DNA of 64,000 nucleotides, taken from positions 744,001-808,000 of the forward strand of contig NC_060063.1 of NCBI RefSeq assembly GCF_020283565.1. Reading direction: 5' to 3'. Below are positions 22,134 to 33,096 of the stretch, piece by piece (the first letter of the stretch is position 1; the number at the start of each line of letters is the position of its first letter). The stretch is from Trifolium pratense. Its lineage: Eukaryota > Streptophyta > Magnoliopsida > Fabales > Fabaceae. A program made the translations under genes and the position numbers. The notes beneath the pieces were generated by a model. It did not search any database. It had not been told where the DNA came from and saw only the letters and a list, made by a program, of their open reading frames with translations.

Positions 22134-25100
22134 TTACTGTGATAATAGGCCAAGACCTGCTTCTAAATCTTCCAAAGTAATGGTAAGAAGTTCTTCTGTA
22201 TCTATACAGTCAAAACTAAGTCTTAGGTCCAAACTTTCTCTTGCATTTATCAACATCGTATCTACCAAACCTCCATTTGATTCTTTGCGCTGTTTTTCGG
22301 TTGTTTCCCTTCCTATCAATGCTGATATAGTTTCTATACTACAATTGGAATGCAACTTAAATCCATATAACAAACTACTTTCGGCTAAATTGTTCATCTT
22401 GATGTGAAGGATTGTTGCTAGTTCCTTTGAACTGAAATCGATAAAATGAAAAAACTTGGTCACCCGTCTGCAAAAACCTTCGTTAGAAGCAATTACTCGT
22501 TTCATCGGTTCGCTGTACCCTGCAAATATTACTACAATTTTTCCACTGTCCATGACAGACATAATCTCCTCCAAGGCTTCCAAACCATAGTCTTTATCAT
22601 CTGCCTTCTGCATTGGTATTAGTCTATAAGCTTCGTCGACAAAAAGAATTCCCCCTTCTGCTTCTTGGATCTGTATAAAACACGGTTATCAAATCGTGAA
22701 TCAGAAGACCTTTTTTCTGTATCATGAATAGAATCTTATTATGAATCGCACGATACATTGCCAATAAAAATGACAATTTAAAGTAAAAAACAGAGGAAAT
22801 GCAAGATTCAAGTCTATATTGAGTGACAAAAGAAAAGTGGTTGGCTATACTAGGTTGAGTTGGCGATTTCAGTAGAATGAATCAAGATTCAAGATAGGAT
22901 ACATGTCCAAATAGATACACACTAGAGATTCATAATGATTAGGTTCAATTTAGTATAGAATGAGATATGACTCACAAGTATCCTAAGATACTAATAACCA
23001 TGGTATAAAATGTTTGAAGTTTGACTGTTAAGCAATGCAGACAAGTCTAATTTCTAAAACCTACGGAAAATGTAGTAGAAAAAGATTCCAAAGCCAATAA
23101 CATACCTTCCTTCTCGTTTTTGGACCGGTATGACCGACAAACTCGCCAACTAAATCTGTTCGTTGTACTTCTGTGACTTTATCAGTAGGTAGAATTCCCA
23201 CCATATGAAGTAATCTTCCAAGGATCCGTGCTACCATAGTTTTACCTGTTCCAGGATTTCCAAGAAAGGCCATATGAGGTGGTCGTCTTGTGCCAACATG
23301 CAGACCAAGAGCTCTACGCCTCTCATCCAAAAGCATGCCTTTCGCCCACTTGCGTAGTTGTACTTTTAGATCGTTAAGACCTACAATATTTGAAAGTTCC
23401 TTTTCAAGTTCATCCATTTTAGCTTTGGTTTCACTGCACGTTTCAATAGCTCGCTTCTTTCTCTGCTCTTCAAGATGCCAGTTTAATAGTTCCCTAAGTT
23501 TGTCATTTCCAGGGCCTTGCGAAAGATGATTTAAAGGCGTCATTCCCTCCTGCAATTCATAGGCTTTAAGCATTGATGATTTGACCAAAAAGATATATAA
23601 CAACAAAAATAGAGATAAAATTCAATACATTGTCCTTAGCGCTGCAATCTGCATTATGTTCAAGTAATGTTTTCACAGCTAAAAATTCTTCTGCTCTTAA
23701 TGAGTGCCAAACTGCTAGGTGTAAAGGTGTCATACCGTTCTGCAAGAAAAATGTCAGAACAAACTTATATATGAATTATTACAAAGTATAAAAATATTTC
23801 TTGTTTGGGTATAAACTAGATCATTTAGATTATCTTATTTGAGTTTATCTACCGGCATAAGCACTTGTGAGTCTGTTTGGGAGAGCTTATGGAAATAGCT
23901 TATGATATTTCCATAAGTTGTTTTCAGCTTATTTCCCTTAGCTCTCCAAGATGGCTTATGAAAACAGTGTTTTTTTTAAAATCAAACTTATGAAAACAGC
24001 TTATCAATCCTCTCAAACAGTTTGACTTAGTTTTATCTTTTTTCATAGAAATAGTTTATACATAAGCACTTATACTATAAGCTTCTGATTAAAGGATAAA
24101 TGAAGTGACGAGAAAAAGAATTACATTTGCTCTTGCTTCAACAGAAGCGCCATGCGCAAGAAGTAACTGTGCGGCTTCACTACAGCCGTTCTTTGCTGCC
24201 ATGTGCAATGGAGTTTCTCCATACTGTAGAAGTGATAGAAAGAAAACTTTTTACAATTATGAGACAATAACTGGAAATCTAGATCATCCATATTTACATT
24301 CTAACAATAACTTCAGTAGAAAAATTTATGGGTACTTACCATATTCTTGGCCTCTATCTCAATCTTCTCTGGTCCTTGCAACTCAAGAAGAAATTTAACT
24401 ATATCAGTCCTATTGTTACCCGCAGAAACATGAAGCGGTGTGTGTGCCATCTGCATTTAAAACAGGTTTGATCTTCAGCGTATAATTTGAATTCAAGATA
24501 AATCCTAAAGTAAGAAATCAAAATGACGGTAAGAAACTACATGGAACCGGATCCGGATCCAGATCCGCTACAAATAAAACATGTAGTTTCGCTCATTAAT
24601 CGATCTCGGCCATCAGCTTGAGATCGGTCAGCCAAGATAATTAATTGTGTTACATAGTTACTGCGTGGAATCCAAATCCATAACTACATATGCATGCCAA
24701 GCAATAAATTTCCTAATTCCCTTCAAACTCCCGTCTCTTCCCTTCCAAACTCGCAAACAAAGCCTTAAAATATTTGTCGCAAAAACCTCAGGAAAGGGAA
24801 AAAACCCCAACAAGTGATGAGCAAAGAGAAGCCATAAAAATGCCCCTTAAAGATCTACTGAATTCCACTTCAACCAAATACACTAACGAATGACATAAAA
24901 ATCACTTTCCAATAAGATGTACTCTCCTAAGCAATCTCCATTGTCGCTAAACCTATTCAAAACCCATTGCACCATGCTTGTCTCTCATTTTTCTTTTGAT
25001 TAATGTATTAGGCATATTGCATTGAAAAAGTACAAGTATATCAAAAAAGCAATACTAGCAATAAGCAACCTACGTAACACCGACACTTTACATAGATTTT

Positions 25101-25714
25101 CAGATTGAACACCTACACATGTAGTTACATTCAATTATACTACTTTCTCAAATCATTATCGGTGTGAACATGTCAGTGTCGTGTATGTCGTTTCATAGCT
25201 AGCAAGCAAGCAATCAAATCAAGCTAATCTGATCTTTCCTAAGACAACCATTCATCACATACATCAACATCATAACATCAACAAATCTTCCATTAAATTA
25301 AAAAAAATGAAACAGATAACACCATGTTGATTAAGCCACAAGTTACAACAAATCAGATCTAAATGCAACACAACCATTTCAAATCCTCAATTCACACAAC
25401 AAAAACATCAACATTTTTTCTTACAAAAAACCTTAAAGATCTAATTTTAAAAAAAACTTAAGGAAGATCATACAAAAGGTTATCTTAAAAACAACAAAAA
25501 CAACAAAAAAAAAAGATGAAATTTTGAAGATGGCCCATTTGATTAAAATGAAGAGAAAAGAAAAGGGTAATCTTACAACAGGGTTTTTATCATTGAGAAG
25601 AGAAGGGTTATCACGAAGTAGCTTCTGAAGACCAATAAGGTCACCTGATAAAGCAAAGGTATGAATTGTAGCTGGTTTTGTAGGTCTTGACCTTTGATCC
25701 TGAGACCTGTTCAT
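22134..25714 (-). CDS. Ankyrin-repeat plus CbxX/CfqX-type AAA ATPase
   Basis: Six exons on the minus strand: 25577-25714, 24340-24450, 24125-24223, 23629-23739, 23106-23549 and 22134-22670, all phase 0, giving 479 residues. Exons 1-4 encode four ankyrin repeats (about 15-153; the TPLH signature recurs in exons 2, 3 and 4). A charged linker follows (about 175-205). The AAA module has Walker A GNPGTGKT (250-257), Walker B ILFVDEAY (309-316), a sensor-like IVVIFAGY (346-353) and an Arg-rich CRRV. Plants have a single-copy-like protein of this build and length. The AAA part resembles CbxX/CfqX proteins, which remodel other proteins using ATP; the plant partner is not known to me. The start is the first Met of the first ankyrin exon. 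No breaks were seen. Confidence 0.88.
23850..24085. mobile_element. Intronic MITE in ANK-AAA gene
   Basis: Related to the TraB-intron MITE: CATAAGCACTTGTGAGTCTG, repeated AAAACAGCTTAT-type blocks and a CATAGAAATAGTTTATACAT block in the same order. The ends are degraded. Confidence 0.5.
24460..25576. other. Long first intron of the ANK-AAA gene
   Basis: About 1.1 kb of AT-rich sequence on the gene's minus strand. No inserted element with clear ends was found. Confidence 0.5.
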
Positions 25715-26110
25715 TGTTGAATGAAATGAAATTCCTCAAAGAAGAAGAAGAAGAAAGAGAAAGAAGAGAGAGAAAAAGAGTGTGATTTTGTTTTATATAG
25801 TTATGAATATTTTGTGCTAAATTTGCGTTATGAGTGTTTGATGGCATATAGCAATTTCCGATTCCTACTCATACGCGTCCTCAAAATCCAATCTTCCTTT
25901 CTCCTTGCTTCGCTTCTTCTCTCTCTCTTTTCTTTTCTGCCGCAGACAACTATAGTTATTATTTCCTAAATTAAATATAATTAAAAAACATAAACTAAGA
26001 AATTAAAGTAAAGAGTGTGTGTTCTTTTTTCTTTATCGTGTTCTTAATTTAAGAAATAATAAAATATAATTTAAATGATAAATAAACAAATTAAAATATG
26101 ACTTGACAGT
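25715..26110 (-). promoter_or_regulatory. 5' flank of ANK-AAA gene
   Basis: Upstream of the minus-strand start is a likely leader of TTCTTC/CTCTCT repeats (about 25738-25785), common in plant leaders, and a TATATAAAAC on the minus strand near 25789-25800 that could serve as a TATA box. Confidence 0.45.
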
Positions 26111-26118
26111 CAAATGAT

Positions 26119-27140
26119 TAGAGCCGGGTATACGGATCAAGGTCCGCGGGCCGACCCGTTAAACCCGTAGCCCCACGGACTTAAGACTAAATTTTTTTGG
26201 TCCGTTTATATTTTTGCTCGTGTGGGTTGGACCGTTAAAACTGCGGGTTAAATTCGCGGGTTCGCGGGTTAGCCGTGGCCCACCTTTTTTATATATATAA
26301 TTAATTACAAAATTTATGATATAAATAATTTGGTCCATGTCCAAATTCAACTTTTTTAACCACACAAAAAAAAAGACTTAGTCTAAACCCTAATTATAAA
26401 AAGCAACAACACACTCCAATTTTAATCAAATAGACAATAACACAAAACATCATGATTCAGGCATGTTCTTCTACTTATAATCTTTTGTTCTTTTTCACTA
26501 TCTTTTTACTTTGTCTCAGCTGTATATACATTTGCTAGTATTTAAAAGATACATGTCCAAATGAGAAGTTATTTTTCTTGGGGGTATTTTCCGCTATTAT
26601 GTTTTGAATAATTCGGTTACCTTGATGTGATTTAGTTAAGTTGAATCTGTTAATCTTTTTATGCTTTTTGAGGTACATGTAGAAAGTTTTTCTCACTAAA
26701 ATAGACAATACAAAAATGACGATAAAAATCAATTGAATTTGATTTTAGTTGCATTACTTACAAAGAGAAGATAGATAAACTCAATGATATCACAAACTTT
26801 ATTTAATTTTATTTGTTAGTTACAATTTATATGTTATAACATAAAATTATTAATAATATAATTTTTTAAGCTTTCATTATATAAATATTTTATTAATTTA
26901 GTTTATTTTTTGAAAAAAGTGATTTTTTTTTTTTTTTGTAATAGTCCGCGGGTTAACCGTTTAACCCGCGGGCTTATGCGGACTGGACTCGGACTTAATA
27001 TTATAACTCGTTTATATTTGACGGTGAGTTAATATGCGCAACTCGTTAATATGCCGACGGGTTAGTATGCGGGCCCTTTAATATGCGGGTTTATGCGGGG
27101 CGGATTAAACGGGGCGGGCTAGCCCGCATACCCAGCTCTA
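26119..27140. mobile_element. hAT-type non-autonomous element, 1022 bp
   Basis: Ends TAGAGCCGGGTATACGG and, in reverse complement, TAGAGCTGGGTATGCGG. Flanking 8-mers CAAATGAT (26111-26118) and CACATGAT (27141-27148) match 7 of 8. Subterminal regions are full of CCCGCGGG-like blocks; the middle is AT-rich and non-coding. Confidence 0.85.
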
Positions 27141-27699
27141 CACATGATCATGTATCATGTCATTTAAAGAATGTGCAACTCGTCAAATGTGAAAGTTAAA
27201 TGAAGAAATAGGACCAAATATCTGAATTTTCAAGAATGCATTTATATTTTTTTTTACCTAAAGTTTAAAGACTATTAAAATTTTGTATTTATATTAATAT
27301 AGTTTTGTGCATAAGATTTATCTCTTTCTCATATATTTGCATTTTGCCTATTCTTTTTCTTAGTCTATTCTAACACAAAAATGTTTTAAGCAATTTTTTT
27401 TAACATAAACAATGCTTTTATTGTGTGCCATCAGCTAAATTGGTATAAAGTAAATTGCTACAGCCACAAAACTGTATATAGATAAGCAGAAGAATTAAGC
27501 AAAACAAGCATAAACTAAACCCTCAAATAACTATGCAGTAAACCTGAAGTTTGGTAAACCAAACTTGTCCCGAATTAATGATGGATTCAATAAGTTCTTG
27601 GCAATAACCGCGCCCGTTGAAAGTCAATAAGGTTTAGACCCATGTTAGCAAAACTATCTACACCATCATATCTTTCTCTGAAAATATGAGTTACAATAA
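27141..27699. other. AT-rich sequence with possible 3' part of the RNase H-like relic
   Basis: The minus strand from 27699 down to about 27440 may continue the retro-gene relic, but no frame is clear. The rest shows nothing. Confidence 0.3.
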
Positions 27700-28638
27700 A
27701 GTTCATATTTACCTATTTCTTACGGTCCAAGAAATAATTGTAGAAGAATTAAAAGCCTTTACAACAAGAGAGGAGTCGGTTTCAATCCATAAATTATTCC
27801 AATTATTCTGACTAGCTATCTCAATAGCTCTCATAACACTTGACAATTCAGCAACAAGAGAGGATTGGTGGTAGGCATGACAATGGGGCGGGGCGGGGAC
27901 GGATTTTGCCCTCCCCAAACCCAACCCCATAAAGTTTTGGTTTCCCCAAACTCATCCCAAATTTTAGCAGGGATAAAAATGATAACCCCAAACCCATACC
28001 CAATGGGGATCGGGTATCCCCATCGGGTTTCGGGTATCCTCATTACGCCTCTTTCCACATGAATTTAGATTGTATTTTAGTATTTTTTTTTATTAAAAAA
28101 AAGGTTAAATGTCCAAAATTATTTTCTCTCAACAATATTTTTTTAAATAAAGAAAAAAAATAGAGAAAATGGTTTGTTTAATACTCAAATTAAAAATAAA
28201 AAATAAATATATGAATGTAATTTAAGAGATTGTTTAAACGTTTTTAATTTAAAAGAGATGAAATCTAATTTTTAGTATAAGCGGGGCGGGTTCGGGGACG
28301 GATTCGGGGTGGGTATCAATGTACTCATTACCCGCCCCAAACTCATCTTTTGAAATCGGGGAAAACCCAAACCCGAACTCAAACTCAGTCAACTCGGGTT
28401 TTCCCCGTCAAAGCGAGTATGATTTGGGCGGATACCCGCGGGTATGAGTTTTATTGTCATGTCTAATTGGTGGCCTATGTTCTCAACAAAACAAACAACC
28501 ATATCTCCAAAATGGTTTTTAAAATCCACCACTAGATGAGGAAAGATTAGAAGCACCATCAAGAAAATTGACCAAAAGAGGATGCCATATAATTTCAACA
28601 ATGGAAGGGCTCTAGGAAAATGATTTTGAACATTTAAT
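27700..28638 (-). pseudogene. RNase H-like (RVT_3 type) retro-gene relic, split by a hAT element
   Basis: On the minus strand, 28474-28638 and 27700-27871 encode pieces of the RNase H-like domain found in plant non-LTR retroelement-type proteins. FGDMVVCFVENIGH precedes the insertion and SSLVAELSSVMRAIEIAS, LWIETDSSLVVKAF follow it, including the conserved AEL and DSSLVV motifs. Removing the hAT element (27872-28465) and one target repeat restores the local frame across the junction. Just upstream, a serine-rich SSSSGG stretch is in a different frame, so there is an older frameshift. Sequence 29363-29520 beyond a second insertion may be more of the same relic. Confidence 0.7.
27872..28465. 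mobile_element. hAT-type element, 594 bp, perfect 8-bp TSD
   Basis: Ends TAGGCATGACAATGGGG and, in reverse complement, TAGACATGACAATAAAAC. ATTGGTGG flanks both sides (27864-27871 and 28466-28473). Inner sequence has CCCCAAACCC and GGGCGGGG blocks around an AT-rich core. A truncated relative in opposite orientation lies at 36275-36829. Confidence 0.88.
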
Positions 28639-28647
28639 CTCTTAAAA

Positions 28648-29353
28648 GAGTCAGGATCTGTTGACACCAGATATCAAAACAAATTTTAACACCAAATCTT
28701 ATTCCTTCATTTGTTTTAATCCAAAGGTGTATATTTATTCATTCATCTATTTATTTTTGCTATTTAATACCTATGATTTATTTCCTTTTTGTTCATTTTG
28801 ATATTTTTGGAAACATTCTCTCTCTTCTCTCACCCACTCTTCGATTCTTGCTTTCTCGACATTGTAAGCTTCAGTTTTTTTTTTCAATAATGAAAGCTTC
28901 AGTTTATATATATATATATATCGATTATTGTGACTTGACAATTATATGTGTTTCTATTTAACAATTATATGTTTTTTTCTTTCTATTTTTTAATAATATG
29001 TAAGCTTCAGTTTGCTTTACGTGACAAACAAAATGAGAAGAATGTCTTTCTATTCGATCATGCATAACATTGTTTTGCTTTCTATTTGATCACCATCATA
29101 TTCTATGGATATTACAATTTCAATTCCTTGCGAGAAAGAAAAAAAAAATGTAATCCTTCACCATAGGTTGAAGAGACAGAGAACATGGGTTGATTACTAA
29201 CCGATTTGGATTTTATTGCAATAATTACTTACCAAAAATTAATTGATCCCATGATTTAAATGAAAAATATAGGCCTTTGGATTAAAAAGAATGAAGGTAC
29301 AAGATTTGGTGTCAAAATTTACTGTGACACCTGGTGTCAACGGATCCTGACTC
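28648..29353. mobile_element. MULE-type MITE, 706 bp, perfect 9-bp TSD
   Basis: Ends GAGTCAGGATCTGTTGACAC and, in reverse complement, GAGTCAGGATCCGTTGACAC. Pairing continues about 90 bases inward (ACCAAATCTT, CCTTCATT, AATCCAAAGG). CTCTTAAAA flanks both sides (28639-28647 and 29354-29362). No transposase. Confidence 0.85.
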
Positions 29354-29710
29354 CTCTTAAAAATGGTAAAGTCTCTCATAGAAGATCTGTATGTGAGCTT
29401 GGTTTTATTGCCAGAAATTGAGGTATTAGTAGAGGTTCATTGAAACTGCAATCTTCTAATAAATGATATTATTAAACTTTGCCTGATTTCTAGCAAATCA
29501 GATGGTGCTAATTAAAATAACCAATATATACTTCAACTATTAAATGTTATTAGTCAAAAAGTATATAGTCAAGAAAACTATTAAATGTTTAGTAAAAAAA
29601 ATGCTATTTATGAGATATATAATTTTTTTACTTTTAAATATAGTCAACGCATATTAATTAAAAAGGTACAGTCACATATATTTTTACTCATTTATAGGCT
29701 TATCACGTCT

Positions 29711-29717
29711 ATATAAA
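29711..29717 (+). promoter_or_regulatory. TATA box of the cysteine-rich peptide gene
   Basis: ATATAAA 36 bases before the start codon at 29753, so the leader would be very short or the start of transcription very close to the ATG. Confidence 0.5.
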
Positions 29718-29752
29718 CATACCTTCTAAGGAAAACATTCCATACGAATAAG

Positions 29753-30105
29753 ATGGAGAGTACAAAAAAAATTTCTCTAACAATGTCATTCTTGTTGGCT
29801 TTTTTTATCATCGCCTCGGGTCTAAAACCAATGAGTAATTTCAAGCATTTTTATCAATTGTCTTTTGATTTTTCAATTTAACTTATTTACTTATAATATA
29901 CTTTAATTTCATATATAATTTCTTAATCTATTGTTTATAATTTTGTATATATGTAGGTTTTCCTATGGATTCACAAGTTGGGAGAATTAGTGAGGATTAC
30001 TACATGAGGTGTGACACAAGTCAAGATTGTATTAGACATCACTTTTATTGTCGATCTCCACTTGTTGCCCTATGTGTTCTTCACAAGTGTACATGTGGTC
30101 ATTGA
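29753..30105 (+). CDS. Secreted six-cysteine peptide, defensin-like/NCR-like
   Basis: Two exons, 29753-29834 and 29957-30105, joined by a 122-bp intron (GA|GTAATT donor, TGTAG acceptor, phase 1), give 76 residues. Residues 1-23 (MESTKKISLTMSFLLAFFII plus ASG) are a typical signal peptide. The mature part has Cys46, 52, 59, 67, 72 and 74, spacing C-x5-C-x6-C-x7-C-x4-C-x-C, and ends in Gly-His. One intron just after the signal peptide and a closing C-x-C are hallmarks of plant defensin-like (DEFL) peptides and of legume nodule-specific NCR peptides. Which group it belongs to cannot be decided here. Such peptides act in defence, pollen signalling or, for NCRs, on nodule bacteroids. No stop or frameshift, so it may be live. 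An alternative donor at 29819 would keep the frame and remove five residues. Confidence 0.7.
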
Positions 30106-30470
30106 TCTCAATAATACTTCACCAATAATAAGTTTATATTGTGAAATAATCATTGTGTTGTGTTTGGATTACAATAATAATAATATCATTGTGTATTCAA
30201 AATCAAATCTCACAAAAATGTTTCTGTTTGGTCTACTTATTTTTTATTTTTTTTCTTCTTCTTAAAAATAGTAAAGAAGTAAAAAAAATTATTTGATCCA
30301 ACTTCTTATTTTCTATTTCTTTACTTTATTTCTCTAATTCTTAAGGAAAAATAGGGCTATTTATCTTGTTATTATTCGTTGAGGCAAAGACTTTCTCTTG
30401 TAATAGTTTCAATTTTATATATATAGAAGTTGTTTGTTTATTCTTTTGTTGTATTAGTTAGAAAGGTTTG
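30106..30470. other. 3' flank of the peptide gene
   Basis: AT-rich sequence downstream of the stop codon. No second gene seen. The frame open at 30011-30265 reads through the exon in the wrong phase. Confidence 0.4.
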
Positions 30471-30474
30471 GACA

Positions 30475-31065
30475 ATATGAACGATATAATCATGGGGAAA
30501 TACAACCACTCGAGGAATTTTTTAGAGTTGATTATTTTTTTGTGATTGTTGATACGATAATAACTTCATTAAAATATAGATTTGAGTAGTTAGAACTTAT
30601 TAAAAGTATTTGAAAATATTTTTTATTTTTATTTAATGCAAAAATGTTGAAATCATTGGATAATGACGAATTAAAAAAATCTTGCACAATTTTTAAGATT
30701 TATTTTCTTCATAAGGATTTGTTAGATGTTGATGATATCTTTTCCGAATTGAAAATGTTGTAAATGTGTCCACAAAATGTGTTGATGTCAGCAATTAAAA
30801 TTCTCGAGTTTGTTAGAGTCGTAGAGGTTATCCAAATGTTACAATTGTCTATTGATTTCTCTTAACTATGTCGGTGATTGTTGCATATGCAAAAAGAAAT
30901 TATTCGAAGTTCAAATTTTTGAAAAACTACTTGAGATTGTCAATATCACAAGAAATGTTAAATGATCTAGCCCTTTTATTTATTGAGAAAGATATGATAG
31001 AACCTATCGATATAGACTCACTTATTAGTTAATTTGCAACTAAAAGTGTTTGTATGAAGTGTTTT
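30475..31065 (+). pseudogene. hAT transposase relic, C-terminal part (ZMYM1/TTF-type-like)
   Basis: Several plus-strand pieces read as the C-terminal half of plant hAT-type transposases: FRVDYF and a TSLKYRFE stretch near 30520-30590, KSLDNDELKKSC near 30650-30685, DDIFSELKML near 30733-30762, ILEFVRVVE near 30800-30830, then LKNYLRLSISQEMLNDLAL and FIEKDMIEPIDIDSLIS (30925-31030), which match the dimerisation region. Stops and frame changes break it repeatedly, so it is dead. The N-terminal zinc finger and RNase H-fold core were not found. Confidence 0.6.
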
Positions 31066-31283
31066 GTGTGAGTATTTTTTATATCATCTAGTAGTTAGGC
31101 CCAAATTATAAATTCACTCATAGGCCACCAAAATCATAGAAACAAGCCTCGCGATAGCATAACTAACATGTACTACATTTTTGTGTTTTTTACCCCAAAA
31201 GTTTTGATTATATTTTAAATAGAGGAACGTAAAAATAGTGCATACCATTAGTTGGATTTCGCCACTATTAATGATTTCCCTTA

Positions 31284-32184
31284 TGGTCTGTTTGATTCGG
31301 GGGTTTTGGAGGGGAGGGGAGGGGAGGTGACGGGAAATTTTAAATTAATTGTGTTTGGTTCAATTTTTAGGAGGGGAGGGGAGGTGAGAGGAGGTGAGCA
31401 AAATACCTCCAAATCTCAATTTTTGCTTCCCCCCAAATTGGGGGGATTTGGAGGGGAGGGGAGGGAAGGAGAAAGATATCATTACCATTTTAATTATTTT
31501 GACATGATTGTCCTCATAATTATTTTAAAATGCCAAAATTATCCATTTTTTAGTTCTAATATGTTTTTTTTCAAACTTTTTTTGATTGTTAGACATGTCT
31601 TTTTATATTCATAAACTGTTGTGCTAATTTTTTTTATATTACATTGTTATCTTGTAAAGTTCATATAATTTTTTGAATCAACGTTGTTATTTTTTTTTTT
31701 ATAGAAAATCAACGTTGTTACTTACTTTGTACCCGCATCATATTAGTATTTATATGCACTATTATATTTTTTAAAATATCATTAAGTTTGTTATGTTATA
31801 ACTTATAATACAAGAGTTTTTTTTTTTTTTTACAATATTAGTATTAGTACAAGATCTTTATACTTATAAATAAATATTACTTTTCTTGTACAATATTAGT
31901 ATCAGTACAAGGTTTTTTTTGTTAATAATTATCAAGTAGCTATAAAATTGTCGGACTACATGAAAATTATAAGGATAAAAAAGTAAATTAGTTTTAAAAT
32001 CTCTCTCTTCCTCCTCTTGAACCAAACATATATCTAATTAAAATCCCTCACCTCCCCTCCCCTTCCTTCTTTTGAACCAAACATATGTGTAAGTACAAAT
32101 TTCACCTCCCCTCCCCTCACCTCCCCTCCCCTTCATTAAAATACCTCCCCCCCCTCCCCCTATGTTGAACCAAACATACTTACA
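31284..32184. mobile_element. GGGGAGGGG-rich inverted-repeat element, about 0.9 kb
   Basis: Present in unit A only; unit B has the empty site TTTCCCTTAATGTG at 34264-34277. Left end TGGTCTGTTTGATTCGGGGG; the right end pairs with it (CCCCCTATGTTGAACCAAAC). The target bases CCCTTA are repeated on both sides (TTCCCTTA against TACCCTTA, 7 of 8), fitting a hAT-type insertion. The ends carry many GGGGAGGGG units, with the reverse complement at the other end. Confidence 0.65.
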
Positions 32185-32342
32185 TACCCTTAATGTGTAG
32201 TTGTGTGACATGTGACAAGGTAAATTTAGGGTTGTAGATTTAAGATTTAGTATTTTATTAATTAAAAAAAACATAAGAAGAAGATAAAATTTTAAATTTA
32301 GTATTTCACCCTGACCCTTAAATTTTAGTTTCTCTCCCCAAC

Positions 32343-33026
32343 CCTTCTTTGGAGGTGTGCATGGTTCGGTTGGACTCACCGTTTTGGGTCGGATCTTGTT
32401 GAGCATGAGTTGGGAATTTATGATGATTTCTGATCAAAACCATGTTACCGCAGTGCTTGCTTCTGTTGGATCTGTTCGTTGCGGGTTTGGTTTGTTTGGC
32501 TTGAAACAACCTTTTTTATTTTGCTTGATGTGTTTATTGCAGTTGTAGGGGTTGTTGGAACATGGATTTGTCCTGACGGTTGATTCATTCGTCATCCCGC
32601 ATGACTGCAAAATTCGTGTTTCATTCTTTGATCCTTAATGTTGTTTAAGACTGCATGTTTCAAATGTTTGGATTTCGCGTCAGTGCCGCATGTTATCCGT
32701 ATCAGTCCTTGATTTCAGACTGATTTGATATCCTCATCATTAAATGTTGGATTGTATGGGTCTAAAGAGTCTCTCTACTTGCTATTGTACACATGAGGGA
32801 GTTGTTGGTTCTTGGACCAGCTTCATCTTGATGGTCGGTCCATTCACCACAAAGACCCGAAAACCACTCAAGTCCGCCATACCCGATATTATAAACCCGA
32901 AACGGGTCGGATTCAACATGCAAAACGGGTCCAAATGTCCAAAAACTCGGTTTATTGTGGATAGAAACGGGCGGATCCGGTTTAGTTTTTCCCATCCATG
33001 GGTAACCGAACCGACTCATGCCTAGT
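32343..33026. mobile_element. hAT-like element in unit A
   Basis: Left end GGAGGTGTGCATGGTTCGG and right end, in reverse complement, TAGGCATGAGTCGGTTCGG. The twin at 34432-35107 shows it was there before the segmental duplication. Target duplication not convincing. Confidence 0.5.
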
Positions 33027-33096
33027 TCTTCTCAATACTCAATAGTCAATACACGTATAACTAGAAGAAGGCTAGGAAAAAGTAATTTTTTTTAAG

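Noticed and set aside
31252..31614. 120-codon open frame rich in Gly-Glu
   Set aside because: It results from GGGGAGGGG repeats of an inserted element that is absent from the paralogous unit.
32744..33025. 93-codon frame with a paralogue at 34808-35110
   Set aside because: Both are in a hAT-like repeat and the frame differs between units; similarity is from DNA duplication, not protein conservation.
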